Source: Bacteriovoracaceae bacterium (GTDB lineage: Bacteria > Bdellovibrionota > Bacteriovoracia > Bacteriovoracales > Bacteriovoracaceae). From it: a stretch of DNA of 59,161 bases. The stretch covers positions 1 to 59,161 of the forward strand of contig JAIEMA010000041.1 of assembly GCA_019752535.1 (NCBI GenBank), in the 5' to 3' direction. The position numbers and the translations under genes are program-made. The notes beneath the pieces are model-generated. The model was given only the letters and a program-made list of their open reading frames with translations, was not told the origin of the DNA and searched no databases. Below are positions 32,929-41,636 of the stretch, in pieces. Position 1 is the stretch's first letter; each line of letters opens with the position of its first letter.

Positions 32929-33888
32929 ATGAATCGATACTTGCTCCAAATACTCAGTCTCTTGGGATGTCTTATCCTGGTGTCGTGCTCTGCCTCGAAA
33001 GACGAAAAAGTCGTCGATGCTATTGATTCTGCTCTCTACCATCTCTCGCAAGGAACTCCAGATTGTCAAAAAGCGATCGATGCTTTGGAAGATGTGGGAA
33101 GACAAAACTCTAATCCACGCTACATTCAAACTCTTGCGAGCGCTTATGCCTGTCGAGGTGGATTTAGTGAATTACAATTCTTTCATGAAATTAGCTCAGT
33201 TGATTCATCCAATTTTTTAAAGTCGATAGCAACTCTCACGACTTCATCACAGGGCAGTGCTGACAGTGATGAGTTTACTGATCTTCAAACAGCGATCGAT
33301 CTTATTCTTTACAGCGGCTCCCGCACGACACCTTCTGCTGATGAGACAAAAAATGTTTTTGGCAATCGCCATGGAACAAATTTAAATCTGCAAGCTCTCT
33401 ACATGATTATCGTTCAGCTCGGCCGTTACGTGAGCTGGTATGGAAATACAGATGCGACTGGAGCGAAGGGTGCAGGAGGCAATGGAAACACCTGCTTCTT
33501 TGATTACTCGCCTGTCCCTTTGGCCCTTGCCACGAGCTATGGCGGAGCGAATGCCTGTACCGCTGGAAACACGGGCAGTGACTCACTTGATTATGTCTTA
33601 GCGACAACAGCTGTGGCGAAGACAAGACTTTGTTATGGGGCGATGCTGGTGAATAACTTAGTGGATATTCTCGCCAATACCACTCTTTCAAGTAACACTT
33701 CGATTGGAGATATCTCAACTCTCTATACAGACATCCAGCCTTATATCACGAGTGCTTCTTTGCTGGATCCTGGCATGCCAGCTTTCATAGCCACTCTCTC
33801 TCAATCTGATTGTGAAACCAGTGTCACGGCCAGTGACAGTGTGGTGCAACTTTATTTTGCCTCCATCTTTGAAGGAGGCTTGCCTTGA
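32929..33888 (+). CDS. Lipoprotein of unknown function
   Basis: 319 residues. Lipobox ILVSC (Cys near residue 20), then SASKDEK. The first 110 mature residues may be TPR-like helices (DCQKAIDALEDVGRQNSNPR then YIQTLASAYACRGG), the rest is Ser/Thr/Gly-rich with several cysteines (NTCFFDY, ANACTAG, TRLCYG, SDCETS). GGAG 9 nt before ATG 32929 decides the start. It overlaps the next gene by 4 bp; the pair probably forms a lipoprotein/barrel unit. Confidence 0.7.
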   Translation: MNRYLLQILSLLGCLILVSCSASKDEKVVDAIDSALYHLSQGTPDCQKAIDALEDVGRQNSNPRYIQTLASAYACRGGFSELQFFHEISSVDSSNFLKSIATLTTSSQGSADSDEFTDLQTAIDLILYSGSRTTPSADETKNVFGNRHGTNLNLQALYMIIVQLGRYVSWYGNTDATGAKGAGGNGNTCFFDYSPVPLALATSYGGANACTAGNTGSDSLDYVLATTAVAKTRLCYGAMLVNNLVDILANTTLSSNTSIGDISTLYTDIQPYITSASLLDPGMPAFIATLSQSDCETSVTASDSVVQLYFASIFEGGLP

Positions 33889-35000
33889 GGTTTGCTCTTC
33901 TTCTGTGGCTTATGACTTTCTCCGCTCTCGCTTTTGAAGCACCTGTGGGTGTGCGCTCTCCGAGAGGACTACTTATGGGAGATGCCTGGACGGCCGTGAA
34001 TAATGATGAGTACACACTTTTTTATAATCCGGCTTCACTTGGTAGACACTCTCATGATTTAACCATGTATCCCTTCAATCCCCAGATTAATGGGCCCAAT
34101 GTCCTAAGCGATTTGAAAAAGTTTCAAGACATGCCAAGTACTCCGACTGGAGTGGCCGATGTCATCATGGATTATCCCGTCCACTTAGGGACAAGTCTTG
34201 TGCCGGGTGTGAAACTTTTTAATTTTGGATTTAGCTATATTGCGAGCGAATCAGCGGATCTCCTTTTAAGAAATAAAATTCACCCTACACTCGATGTGGA
34301 TTACAGATCTGATAGAGGATTTGCCACTGGCTTTGCCATACCTCTGGGGCCTGGAAGAATAAGTGGCAAGAGCATTTCTGGGACTCAGACGAATCTAGGA
34401 GTTGGAGCGAAGTATATCAAGCGAAGAGGTCTCTACGATTCTTATGCTTTAACGGGCACAGACTTGTTGGATTATATCAATTCCAACTCTGACACTAACG
34501 ACATCATCAATCAGCTTGGATTAGTGCAAGGGGATGCTTGGGGTTTTGATGCGGGAGTTGAGCATGTCGTGAGAGAAGGTCCCAATCAATGGGTGTTTGG
34601 TTTAGCTGCTCTTGATATTGGTGGAACGAAATTTAATGTTGCGAGTAATCCCAATAAAAAAGTTGTCGCCAACAATAAAGACCAGGTCAATCTTGGAGCG
34701 GCATGGTTATACCGCACAGCACTTTTTCGCGGCACTTTTTCTCTCGATATTCGTGGGCTCACTCAAGAGATGGAGATGTTAGAACGTTTAAGAACGGGTT
34801 TTGAAATTGGTATCCCTGGAATTAGTTTTCTTGGAGGGATTAACTCCGGTTATTACTCCTACGGTCTCGGTTTAGACTTAGGTGTCATGAAACTAACAGC
34901 TGGATTCTATGGTTTAGAGGTCGGTGGGGCCTATAATCGCACCCAGAGTAAAAGATTTGTCATATATCTGAGTTTATTCGACTTTTCATTTGATGCCTGA
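33885..35000 (+). CDS. PorV/FadL-like outer-membrane barrel protein
   Basis: 371 residues. Signal peptide ending ALAFEA, then SPRGLLMGDAWTAVNNDEYTLFYNPASL, which matches the head motif of PorV/UPF0164-type barrels (GxAxxAxAxDxxAxYxNPAGL). Amphipathic strands follow, with glycine turns, and the chain ends LFDFSFDA. TTG start overlaps the lipoprotein stop (TTGA). Possible role: outer-membrane anchor for surface or secreted proteins; inference only. Confidence 0.7.
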   Translation: MRFALLLWLMTFSALAFEAPVGVRSPRGLLMGDAWTAVNNDEYTLFYNPASLGRHSHDLTMYPFNPQINGPNVLSDLKKFQDMPSTPTGVADVIMDYPVHLGTSLVPGVKLFNFGFSYIASESADLLLRNKIHPTLDVDYRSDRGFATGFAIPLGPGRISGKSISGTQTNLGVGAKYIKRRGLYDSYALTGTDLLDYINSNSDTNDIINQLGLVQGDAWGFDAGVEHVVREGPNQWVFGLAALDIGGTKFNVASNPNKKVVANNKDQVNLGAAWLYRTALFRGTFSLDIRGLTQEMEMLERLRTGFEIGIPGISFLGGINSGYYSYGLGLDLGVMKLTAGFYGLEVGGAYNRTQSKRFVIYLSLFDFSFDA

Positions 35001-35060
35001 GCATTCTATCATTTGGGCAAGGAACCAACGGACGGTTTCTTTTTATGCCCAGGAGTGCTT

Positions 35061-36380
35061 TTGAACAAGACTTTCATTCTGGACACCAACGTCCTTTTAC
35101 TCGATCCAAGTGCTATCAATAAATTCGGCCCTCAAAACAAAGTCTTCATTCCGCTGACGGTTGTTGAAGAGCTGGATAAATTCAAAAAAGATCAAAACGA
35201 AATCGGGCGAAACGCTCGCTACTTCGCCAGACTCATCGATGGATTAAGAAGCAAGGGCTCCTTAATGCAAGGGGTGGCCTTAGAGAATGGTGGCACACTT
35301 GTAATCAGTGTGGTCAAAGATCGCCGAGTCGCTCAGGGTGAGGGCTTAAATCCTCTCGTAAATGATAATCTTATCCTCGCTAGTGCTGTCGCTTTAAAAG
35401 ATGCCGGCGAGAGCGTCACTCTTATTACCAAAGACATCAATCTTCGCTTGAAGAGTGATGCAGTAGGAGTGAAGGCGGAAGATTACGAAACAACTGATAT
35501 CTCAATTGATGAACTCTATTCTGGTCAGCGTACTGTAGAGATGGATCTAGAGAAGATTGAAGTTTTTGAAAAAGAGCGCTTCCTAAAAATTGAGCCAGGT
35601 GAAATCGTGAGCGTTTATCCAAATGAATATCTCATTTTGGTTGATCGCAATAATCCTTTCAAGAAAGCTCTGGGCCGCTACCACTTTAGAAAAGGTGGAA
35701 TTGTTCCTCTCATTAAGCCCAAAGAAGGGGTATGGGGGATTCATCCAAAAAACATCGAGCAACAATTTGCACTGGATGCGCTTTTAAACAACGAAATCAA
35801 TTTGGTTTCTCTTGTGGGTAAAGCGGGAACAGGTAAAACGCTCTTAGCGATCGCTGCAGGTCTTGAGTGTGCGATTACAAAACAAAATTACAGCCGTGTG
35901 CTGGTTTCTCGCCCTATCGTTCCTATGGGACGTGATCTTGGCTTCTTGCCAGGTGATATCAACGAGAAGCTCGGTCCGTGGATGCAGCCGATTTTCGATA
36001 ACATTGATTTCCTTTTCGGTAATCAGCGCGCACGTAACGAGATGACTACTTGGGATGAGCTTATCAATCAAGGTCTCTTGCATGTTGAGCCTTTAACATA
36101 CATCCGTGGTCGCTCTCTACCGGGTCAATTCATGATTGTGGATGAAGCTCAAAACTTAACTCCACATGAAATTAAAACCATCATCACTCGCGCAGGCGAA
36201 GGAACTAAGATCGTTCTCACTGGCGACAGTGAGCAGATTGATAATCCTTATCTTGATTCAATCAACAATGGCCTTGTGTATTGTATCGATAGACTAAAGG
36301 GTGAAGACATTGTGGCCCACTCGAAACTTCAAGTTGGCGAGCGCTCTCCGCTCTCTGAGATTGCCTCGAAGTTGCTATGA
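35061..36380 (+). CDS. PIN domain-PhoH ATPase fusion (PhoH2/YlaK type)
   Basis: 439 residues. N-terminal PIN nuclease domain: FILDTNVLLLDPSAI, PLTVVEELDKFK, NDNLILASAV and TLITKDINLRLK supply the acidic residues. A linker of about 80 residues follows, then the PhoH helicase-like ATPase: LVGKAGTGKTLLA (Walker A), SRPIVPMGRDLGFLPGD, MIVDEAQNLTPHE (Walker B), VLTGDSEQID. Members unwind and cut RNA. TTG 35061 has AGGAG 5 nt upstream (35051-35055). Overlaps the PilZ gene by 4 bp. Confidence 0.88.
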   Translation: MNKTFILDTNVLLLDPSAINKFGPQNKVFIPLTVVEELDKFKKDQNEIGRNARYFARLIDGLRSKGSLMQGVALENGGTLVISVVKDRRVAQGEGLNPLVNDNLILASAVALKDAGESVTLITKDINLRLKSDAVGVKAEDYETTDISIDELYSGQRTVEMDLEKIEVFEKERFLKIEPGEIVSVYPNEYLILVDRNNPFKKALGRYHFRKGGIVPLIKPKEGVWGIHPKNIEQQFALDALLNNEINLVSLVGKAGTGKTLLAIAAGLECAITKQNYSRVLVSRPIVPMGRDLGFLPGDINEKLGPWMQPIFDNIDFLFGNQRARNEMTTWDELINQGLLHVEPLTYIRGRSLPGQFMIVDEAQNLTPHEIKTIITRAGEGTKIVLTGDSEQIDNPYLDSINNGLVYCIDRLKGEDIVAHSKLQVGERSPLSEIASKLL

Positions 36381-36949
36381 TCACTGAGCGCGGGTATCAA
36401 AGAGCGCATTTGCGTGCTCCTTACAAAGAGCCTGTGCTTTTCGGTGATGAGGGATTTGTTCATAAAGGCCGCTCTCTGAATATTTCGGAGGGCGGATTGC
36501 TCCTCGATCAAGTTCCAAGTTTTCCGGCCAATGAAGCCGTGCCTCTTATGATTCATTTGCCTAATTATCCCTATTTCAAAAATTTCTCACTTTTAAAGAT
36601 GCAGACTTTTGCCAAAGACATTTTTCCTACCAAAGTCATTAGAGTTCAAGGTCAGATGGTGAGAAGAATAGGCAATACCTCAAACGTAGATGACATTTTT
36701 AAACCAAGATTTGGTATTAAGTTTATTAATCTGGGTGGGCATGAGCAAAAAATGATCGGTGATTATGTTTCAGTGTTTGCGAGTAATTTGATCTACCTGC
36801 AAATGCTCATTGATTCATGGAATACGGATGAAGATATCCGTCTCAAGACCCGCGCACTGGCGGATTTATTGGGCTATGAAGAAATTGAAAAATTAGCTGA
36901 ACTGAGACATCAAGTCATGCACGATTACCGCTCGCTTCAGTGGCTCTAG
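36377..36949 (+). CDS. PilZ-domain protein
   Basis: 190 residues. PilZ pattern: YQRAHLRAP (R-x3-R-type start, QRxxxR), LNISEGGLLL (D/N-x-S-x-x-G, with Asn for the usual Asp), and PRFGIKFINL. PilZ domains bind cyclic di-GMP; the ligand arginines seem kept. The C-terminal 60 residues are helical. Coupled to the PIN-PhoH gene (ATGA overlap). Shares CTAG stop with the convergent lipoprotein gene. Confidence 0.75.
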   Translation: MITERGYQRAHLRAPYKEPVLFGDEGFVHKGRSLNISEGGLLLDQVPSFPANEAVPLMIHLPNYPYFKNFSLLKMQTFAKDIFPTKVIRVQGQMVRRIGNTSNVDDIFKPRFGIKFINLGGHEQKMIGDYVSVFASNLIYLQMLIDSWNTDEDIRLKTRALADLLGYEEIEKLAELRHQVMHDYRSLQWL

Positions 36950-37473
36950 AGAGTATCGTTAAATACCGCACATTCTTTTTTGGCGATGGGATTCTTGAAA
37001 GTGCGACCTTCAAAGATTACGACTTTGCAGTGTTTTTCTGAATACTGCTTTTTGGGTTTATTAATATCGCTATCTTTTTTGACTCCTGTTTCTCCGAAGT
37101 TACATTCAATCTTCGCTTCAGCAACAAGTTCGCGAGTGATCTTATTTAAAATTTGAACATGATAAGTTTCCAGATAATAAGCCCAGTAACCCACAAAGCG
37201 AGCAGCCTTAAAATACTGTGAATCGGTGAGTGAGATTTGAGGATCAAGATTTCCCATTCCCGGCATTTCTTTTTTGAGAACTTCCATATTTTCTTGAGTT
37301 CCCCAAAGACATAAAGCTCCTCTTCCAAAATTGTTTGAAAGATCTTCTAGATTTTTTGATTGAACAGCGAATTGAGAGTTGATCAACACACTCATGGGAT
37401 TGTCTTTGTAGCCATACATGTCTTGCATGCAACCAACGAGGCTTAAAAGGAGAGTGAGCAGGACAAATTTCAT
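36946..37473 (-). CDS. Small lipoprotein of unknown function
   Basis: 175 residues. Signal peptide MKFVLLTLLLSLVGC with lipobox LVGC (Cys15). The mature part has an aromatic segment GYWAYYLETYHV, three further cysteines beside ALCLWG, IECNFG and KHCKVV, and ends ECAVFNDTL. Not recognised. Single leftward gene between the PilZ gene and the next leftward small gene. Confidence 0.7.
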   Translation of the reverse strand: MKFVLLTLLLSLVGCMQDMYGYKDNPMSVLINSQFAVQSKNLEDLSNNFGRGALCLWGTQENMEVLKKEMPGMGNLDPQISLTDSQYFKAARFVGYWAYYLETYHVQILNKITRELVAEAKIECNFGETGVKKDSDINKPKKQYSEKHCKVVIFEGRTFKNPIAKKECAVFNDTL

Positions 37474-37552
37474 GGGCTAAAACCTTTCGAATAAAAGTTC
37501 GAGCCCATTATGCCTTGAAAATAAGTTCTACAGGTCTAAGCTTGTAAAAACT

Positions 37553-37849
37553 TCATACGGGATCAGGATGAGTCAGTGATGACAATCTCTGGATCGCCGC
37601 TTGGAAGTTTTCATCGGCCCTGGCCGCTAGTTCCCCAACTAGTAACTGGACCTTAAGAGAATACTCATTGCCGTAATTTTGCTCTGAAAACTCCTCTAGA
37701 AGGTACTGAGCTTCGCTTTCAAGCTGAGTGATACTCTCTAGACTCTTCAGGTAGCCTTTATACTCAGCAGCTGTACGCTCTTTGTCTCTCTTCTCTCTCT
37801 GGGCTGCTAAATCAATTACCGTGGCCCCAGTGTTTCCTATAATGTCCAT
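37553..37849 (-). CDS. Small helical cytoplasmic protein of unknown function
   Basis: 98 residues from MDIIGNTGATVIDLAAQREK. Mostly charged helix, probably coiled coil (ESITQLESEAQYLLEEFSEQ, then ELAARADENFQAAIQRL). The start at 37849 follows a GAGAGGGG stretch; an ATG nine codons upstream (37876) is possible but has its purine run too close. Not recognised. Confidence 0.55.
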   Translation of the reverse strand: MDIIGNTGATVIDLAAQREKRDKERTAAEYKGYLKSLESITQLESEAQYLLEEFSEQNYGNEYSLKVQLLVGELAARADENFQAAIQRLSSLTHPDPV

Positions 37850-37936
37850 TTCCCCTCTCTTTGCTGAAAGTGGCATCCTTGCCGCTTTCTTTTAAAAATC
37901 CCCCAACCACTTGTTGAGCAAGCCTGATGCCAGACA

Positions 37937-38149
37937 TTGCCGGATAAACAGTGGTGTTCTGAGACTTATAGAGAGTGCGTCTCAGAAGCTCAAGAAGACC
38001 CTGAGGGTGTCCGGCTAAGTTGTAAAAAATACTGTGATTCTGTGCGAAAAACGAGAAGAAAAAGACCCATTCTTACGCATTCTTTCATTGGGACAGAGAG
38101 TCAATTTGGCCCAAATAGCATAAAAAAAGGCCCCATTTCTGGGGCCTAA
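37937..38149 (+). CDS. Doubtful small cysteine-containing frame
   Basis: 70 codons from TTG; protein-like early part CSETYRECVSEAQEDPEG and CKKYC (C-x6-C and C-x3-C). Against it: only a TTG start, no ribosome site, and the end runs into the peroxiredoxin terminator hairpin. Could be a remnant or chance. Confidence 0.25.
   Translation: MPDKQWCSETYRECVSEAQEDPEGVRLSCKKYCDSVRKTRRKRPILTHSFIGTESQFGPNSIKKGPISGA
38122..38147 (-). terminator. Rho-independent terminator after the peroxiredoxin gene
   Basis: On the complement: AGGCCCC, loop AGAAAT, GGGGCCT, then seven T (complement of 38122-38128). It lies 29 bp beyond the leftward gene's stop. Confidence 0.85.
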
Positions 38150-38175
38150 TTGTGTCCGAATGAAAAGATCAGGTA

Positions 38176-38760
38176 TTACGCGTTCTTTTTGAACCAAGAT
38201 TTTGATCCAGCAGTATCTGGCTTCATCGTATCTGCGCCTTTCTTCCAGTTAGCAGGGCAAACTTCACCAGACTTCGCTGTGAACTGATAAGCCTCTACCA
38301 AGCGAAGAGTCTCATCTACGCTACGACCGACTGAAAGGTTATTGATTGTAGAGTGTTGAATCACGTCTTTGTCATCGATGATGAACAAACCGCGAAGAGC
38401 AACTTCTTCGCCAACAAGAACTTCATAGTCACGAGCGACTTTCTTGTTAAGATCAGCAATGATTGGGAATTTTACTTCGCCAAGGCCGCCATCTTTACGG
38501 TCTTGCTTCGTCCAAGCAAGGTGAGAGAAATAGCTATCGACTGAACAAGCGATTAACTCACAGCCGATTGATTTAAATTTTTCTGCTGCATCAGAGTAAG
38601 CAATGATTTCAGTAGGGCATACGAAAGTGAAATCGAGTGGGTAGAAAAATAAAACTTTCCACTTTCCTTTGTAATCATCGAGAGAAATTGTTTTATTTTC
38701 TCCGTTAACAAGAGCTGGTGCTTTGAAATATGGAGCTGGATTTCCTACTAAACGAGCCAT
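38176..38760 (-). CDS. Typical 2-Cys peroxiredoxin (AhpC/Prx1 type)
   Basis: Reduces hydrogen peroxide and organic peroxides. 194 residues. Peroxidatic C48 in DFTFVCPTE, resolving C168 in GEVCPANW, and GGLG at 91-94, a feature of overoxidation-sensitive Prx1 enzymes, though the C-terminal YF motif is replaced by SKSWFKKNA. No ahpF is adjacent. Divergent from clpP with dyad elements in the 227-bp region between. Confidence 0.92.
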   Translation of the reverse strand: MARLVGNPAPYFKAPALVNGENKTISLDDYKGKWKVLFFYPLDFTFVCPTEIIAYSDAAEKFKSIGCELIACSVDSYFSHLAWTKQDRKDGGLGEVKFPIIADLNKKVARDYEVLVGEEVALRGLFIIDDKDVIQHSTINNLSVGRSVDETLRLVEAYQFTAKSGEVCPANWKKGADTMKPDTAGSKSWFKKNA

Positions 38761-38822
38761 GATGATCTCCTTGCGGTGAGTTGTATTAAATGAGTCAAGT
38801 GCCCAAGAGACTAGGCCCGTAC

Positions 38823-38898
38823 CCAGGGAAATTCAAGACAATCTGCTTCCACCCGGCAATCTTGTCTAACTAATAAAGATCATTTCCCTGGAAATGAT
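38823..38898. promoter_or_regulatory. Nested and overlapping dyads between peroxiredoxin and clpP
   Basis: CCAGGGAAAT (38823-38832) and ATTTCCCTGG (38882-38891) are a perfect 10-bp inverted repeat; AGACAA/TTGTCT (38836-38841, 38862-38867) nests inside. The right arm is also half of ATCATTTCC-CT-GGAAATGAT (38879-38898), a perfect 9-bp-arm palindrome. The layout suggests several copies of one operator for a regulator acting on both divergent genes. Confidence 0.5.
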
Positions 38899-38987
38899 TT
38901 CCGGTTAAATTTAAGCTCAAGATTTAAGACGTAACAGCCGAAAAGTCCGAACATCTTAGTCAATCAATATTGAAGAAAGGATCTCGC

Positions 38988-39605
38988 ATGGATATCAAGG
39001 CATACATACCAAACCCCATCGTTATTGAACAAACGGCAAGAGGTGAGCGCCAATATGATATCTACTCACGACTTTTGCTCGATAGAATTGTTTTCTTGGG
39101 CACAGAAGTGAACGATACAGTGGCCAATCTTTTAGTCGCGCAGTTTTTATTTTTAGAACAAAGTGATTCGGAAGCTCCGATTCATTTTTATATCAACTCA
39201 CCAGGTGGATCGGTCTACGCCGGCCTTGGTATCTACGATATCATGCAACACGTAGCTTGCCCGGTGTACACCTACTGTGTGGGCATGGCCGCTTCAATGG
39301 GATCAATCCTTCTGCAAGCCGGTGAGCCCGGTCATCGCTACTCAATGCCTCATTCACGCATCATGATTCACCAACCTTTGGGTGGAGCTCGTGGACAAGC
39401 GTCTGATATTGAAATTCAAGCCAAAGAAGTCCTGGATCTGAAGCGCCAGCTCTATGAAATCTATGTGAAACATACTGGTAAAAAATATGACGTGGTTGAG
39501 AAAGCCTGTGACCGTGACAATTATTTAAGTCCGTCTCAAGCTAAAGAATTTGGTTTGATTGATAACATCATTGATCCCAAGGGCAAGACGAAGAAAGAAG
39601 CATAA
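38988..39605 (+). CDS. clpP: ATP-dependent Clp protease proteolytic subunit
   Basis: 205 residues. Catalytic Ser103 in GMAASMGS, His128 in MIHQPLGG, with Asp in the ACDRDNYLS region. Forms the 14-mer chamber capped by ClpX. AAAGGA 6 nt before ATG 38988 decides the start. clpX follows after 46 bp; the trigger factor gene, often upstream, is absent here. Confidence 0.97.
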   Translation: MDIKAYIPNPIVIEQTARGERQYDIYSRLLLDRIVFLGTEVNDTVANLLVAQFLFLEQSDSEAPIHFYINSPGGSVYAGLGIYDIMQHVACPVYTYCVGMAASMGSILLQAGEPGHRYSMPHSRIMIHQPLGGARGQASDIEIQAKEVLDLKRQLYEIYVKHTGKKYDVVEKACDRDNYLSPSQAKEFGLIDNIIDPKGKTKKEA

Positions 39606-39651
39606 TAATTTGAGTTCTAAAGATAGTGAACTTTTAGATTGAAGGAATGAC

Positions 39652-40971
39652 ATGACCACGAAGGATAAAACAGGCGGAACAAATTACGGCGCTCTAAACT
39701 GTAATTTCTGTGGAAAAACTCAGAAAGAAGTCAAAAAGCTTATTGCTGGACCTGGTGTCTATATCTGTGATGAGTGTATTGAACTTTGTAATGATATTAT
39801 CTACGAAGATTCGGTTAAAACCGTCACCAAAACGGCCGTGGATAATGTGCCTAAGCCGCATGAAATTAAGCTTCACCTTGATAATTATGTGATCGGCCAA
39901 GATCGCGCGAAAAAAATTATCTCGGTTGCCGTTCATAATCACTATAAGAGAATTTCTCATCGCCCTTCTGGTCGTGATGGAGATGAAGTTGAACTCGCGA
40001 AATCAAACATTCTCCTTGCAGGACCTACTGGTTCAGGTAAGACACTGATTGCTCAATCGCTTGCAAAATACTTAAACGTACCTTTCGCGATTGCTGATGC
40101 CACGACTCTGACTGAAGCGGGTTATGTGGGTGAGGACGTTGAGAACATTATCTTGGCTCTTCTTCAAAGCTGTGACTTTGATGTTGAGCGCGCTCAGCGC
40201 GGTATCGTTTACGTGGATGAGATCGATAAGATTGCTCGTAAGTCTGAGAACCCATCCATCACTCGCGATGTGAGTGGTGAAGGCGTTCAGCAAGCCCTCT
40301 TGAAATTGATGGAAGGCTCAGTCTCAAACGTTCCACCTAAGGGCGGAAGAAAGCATCCTCAACAGGAATACATTCAAGTTGATACACGCAACATCCTCTT
40401 CATTGTGGCCGGTGCGTTCGTGGGTCTCGATAAAATTATCGAGCAGCGTATGACTAAAAATAAAGCTGTGGGTCTCACAAAGAAAGAGAACACTGAGAAG
40501 AAAACTTTCGTGGAATCCCTCGGTGGAATTGAGCCTGGGGATCTTGTGCGCTTTGGACTCATTCCAGAGTTCATCGGCCGTCTTCCAGTCAACGCTATGC
40601 TTGAAGAACTTGATGAAGAAGCCTTGATGCAAATTTTAACGGCGCCAAAAAATGCGATCGTGAAGCAGTATCAAAAATTATTTGAATTTGACGGCATCGA
40701 GCTTGAATTTGAAGAAGACGCTCTTCGTGAAGTGGCGAAAACAGCTTTGAAGCGTAAAACAGGTGCTCGCGGCCTTCGTGCCATCTTAGAGCAAGTGATG
40801 TTGGATGTGATGTATGACCTTCCAAATAATGAGAAGGTTGCTAAATGTGTGATCACTAAAGATTCAATCATCGGTGAAGGGAAGCCTCACTTGATTGAAG
40901 GTGAGCGCAAAAAGCGCGGCGAAGGGAAGTCGACGGTTAAGACAGCCAAAAAAATAGAGAATGCTTCTTAA
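39652..40971 (+). CDS. clpX: ATP-dependent Clp protease ATP-binding subunit ClpX
   Basis: 439 residues. N-terminal zinc-binding domain with CNFCGK and CDECIELC, then AAA+ core: [12 protein letters not shown] (Walker A), [10 protein letters not shown] (pore GYVG), VYVDEIDKI (Walker B), and the sensor-2 GARGLRAI. Ends in a Lys-rich tail. Followed immediately by a strong terminator. Confidence 0.97.
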   Translation: MTTKDKTGGTNYGALNCNFCGKTQKEVKKLIAGPGVYICDECIELCNDIIYEDSVKTVTKTAVDNVPKPHEIKLHLDNYVIGQDRAKKIISVAVHNHYKRISHRPSGRDGDEVELAKSNILLAGPTGSGKTLIAQSLAKYLNVPFAIADATTLTEAGYVGEDVENIILALLQSCDFDVERAQRGIVYVDEIDKIARKSENPSITRDVSGEGVQQALLKLMEGSVSNVPPKGGRKHPQQEYIQVDTRNILFIVAGAFVGLDKIIEQRMTKNKAVGLTKKENTEKKTFVESLGGIEPGDLVRFGLIPEFIGRLPVNAMLEELDEEALMQILTAPKNAIVKQYQKLFEFDGIELEFEEDALREVAKTALKRKTGARGLRAILEQVMLDVMYDLPNNEKVAKCVITKDSIIGEGKPHLIEGERKKRGEGKSTVKTAKKIENAS

Positions 40972-40973
40972 TT

Positions 40974-41002
40974 AAAAAACCCGCCGAAAGGCGGGTTTTT
41001 TG
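40974..41002 (+). terminator. Rho-independent terminator after clpX
   Basis: CCCGCC (40980-40985), GAAA tetraloop, GGCGGG (40990-40995), flanked by A and T runs. Confidence 0.92.
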
Positions 41003-41040
41003 TTTTAATTCATAAATGAACTTATTCAATAGCCTTATTA

Positions 41041-41066
41041 CTTCTCGCTAGAATCAAAGTGAGAAG
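41041..41066. promoter_or_regulatory. Inverted repeat upstream of the Rha-like gene
   Basis: CTTCTC (41041-41046) and GAGAAG (41061-41066), 14-bp spacer, 39 bp before the Rha-like ATG. Possible operator. Confidence 0.3.
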
Positions 41067-41104
41067 ACGATTACTTTCCCATGTTAAAAAAACTGGAGGA
41101 AAGT

Positions 41105-41575
41105 ATGAGTGATGACTTTAGAATTGATGTTCCTTTTGAAGCGAAACCACCTCGATTAAAGGATCTCATTAACAACCATGTTATGGGTGATGTTTGGGTA
41201 AGAGATACTCCCTTTGGGCCAGTGACGGATTCATTAAAAATTGCTGAAAAATTCGAGATTGAACATAAAAATGTGATCCGTGCGATCAAGAAATGCAAGT
41301 TGGAGCTAGGAACACAGCTCAGATTTGAGCTGTGTAAAAACATAATAGAAAACAGTTACTTAGGTGGTCCCAAAGGTCGAGAAACAAAGCGAATCAAATA
41401 CGACATTACAGAGTTTGGTCTAACCTTATTACTGCTTTATATTAATACACCCAAAGCCAGACTCATTTCTGCTGAGATTCTCTATCGATTTTTTGTTCTC
41501 AAAAGCTATTTGTCAGAAATGAGTGAAAATCAGATAGGTGCAATCAGAGGGCATTATCGCAAAAAGGTGAAATAA
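41105..41575 (+). CDS. Rha-family (phage-type) regulatory protein
   Basis: 156 residues. Rha pattern: GPVTDSLKIAEKFEIEHKNV, IRAIKKC, then KYDITEFGLTLLLLYINTPK and RLISAEILYRFF. Rha proteins are winged-helix-like DNA-binding proteins of temperate phages and islands. GGAGG 5 nt before ATG 41105 decides the start. Stands alone between the clpX terminator and a hairpin, with no other phage gene near, so it looks like a domesticated or recently gained gene. Confidence 0.7.
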   Translation: MSDDFRIDVPFEAKPPRLKDLINNHVMGDVWVRDTPFGPVTDSLKIAEKFEIEHKNVIRAIKKCKLELGTQLRFELCKNIIENSYLGGPKGRETKRIKYDITEFGLTLLLLYINTPKARLISAEILYRFFVLKSYLSEMSENQIGAIRGHYRKKVK

Positions 41576-41598
41576 GAAATTAATAGCAGGATTACTAG

Positions 41599-41630
41599 AA
41601 GTAAGTCCTACTCTTGAGCAGGACTTACTT
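41599..41630. terminator. Long hairpin between convergent Rha-like and UDG-like genes
   Basis: AAGTAAGTCCTACTC (41599-41613) and GAGCAGGACTTACTT (41616-41630): 14 of 15 positions pair. No T run follows on either strand, so it may be a bidirectional 3'-end structure rather than a classic terminator. Confidence 0.5.
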
Positions 41631-41636
41631 GATGAG

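Noticed and set aside
37937-38149. Confident small gene call
   Set aside because: TTG-only start, no ribosome site and overlap with a terminator; kept only as a low-confidence frame.
41105-41575. Prophage
   Set aside because: Only one phage-type gene; no integrase, capsid, tail or attachment repeats nearby.
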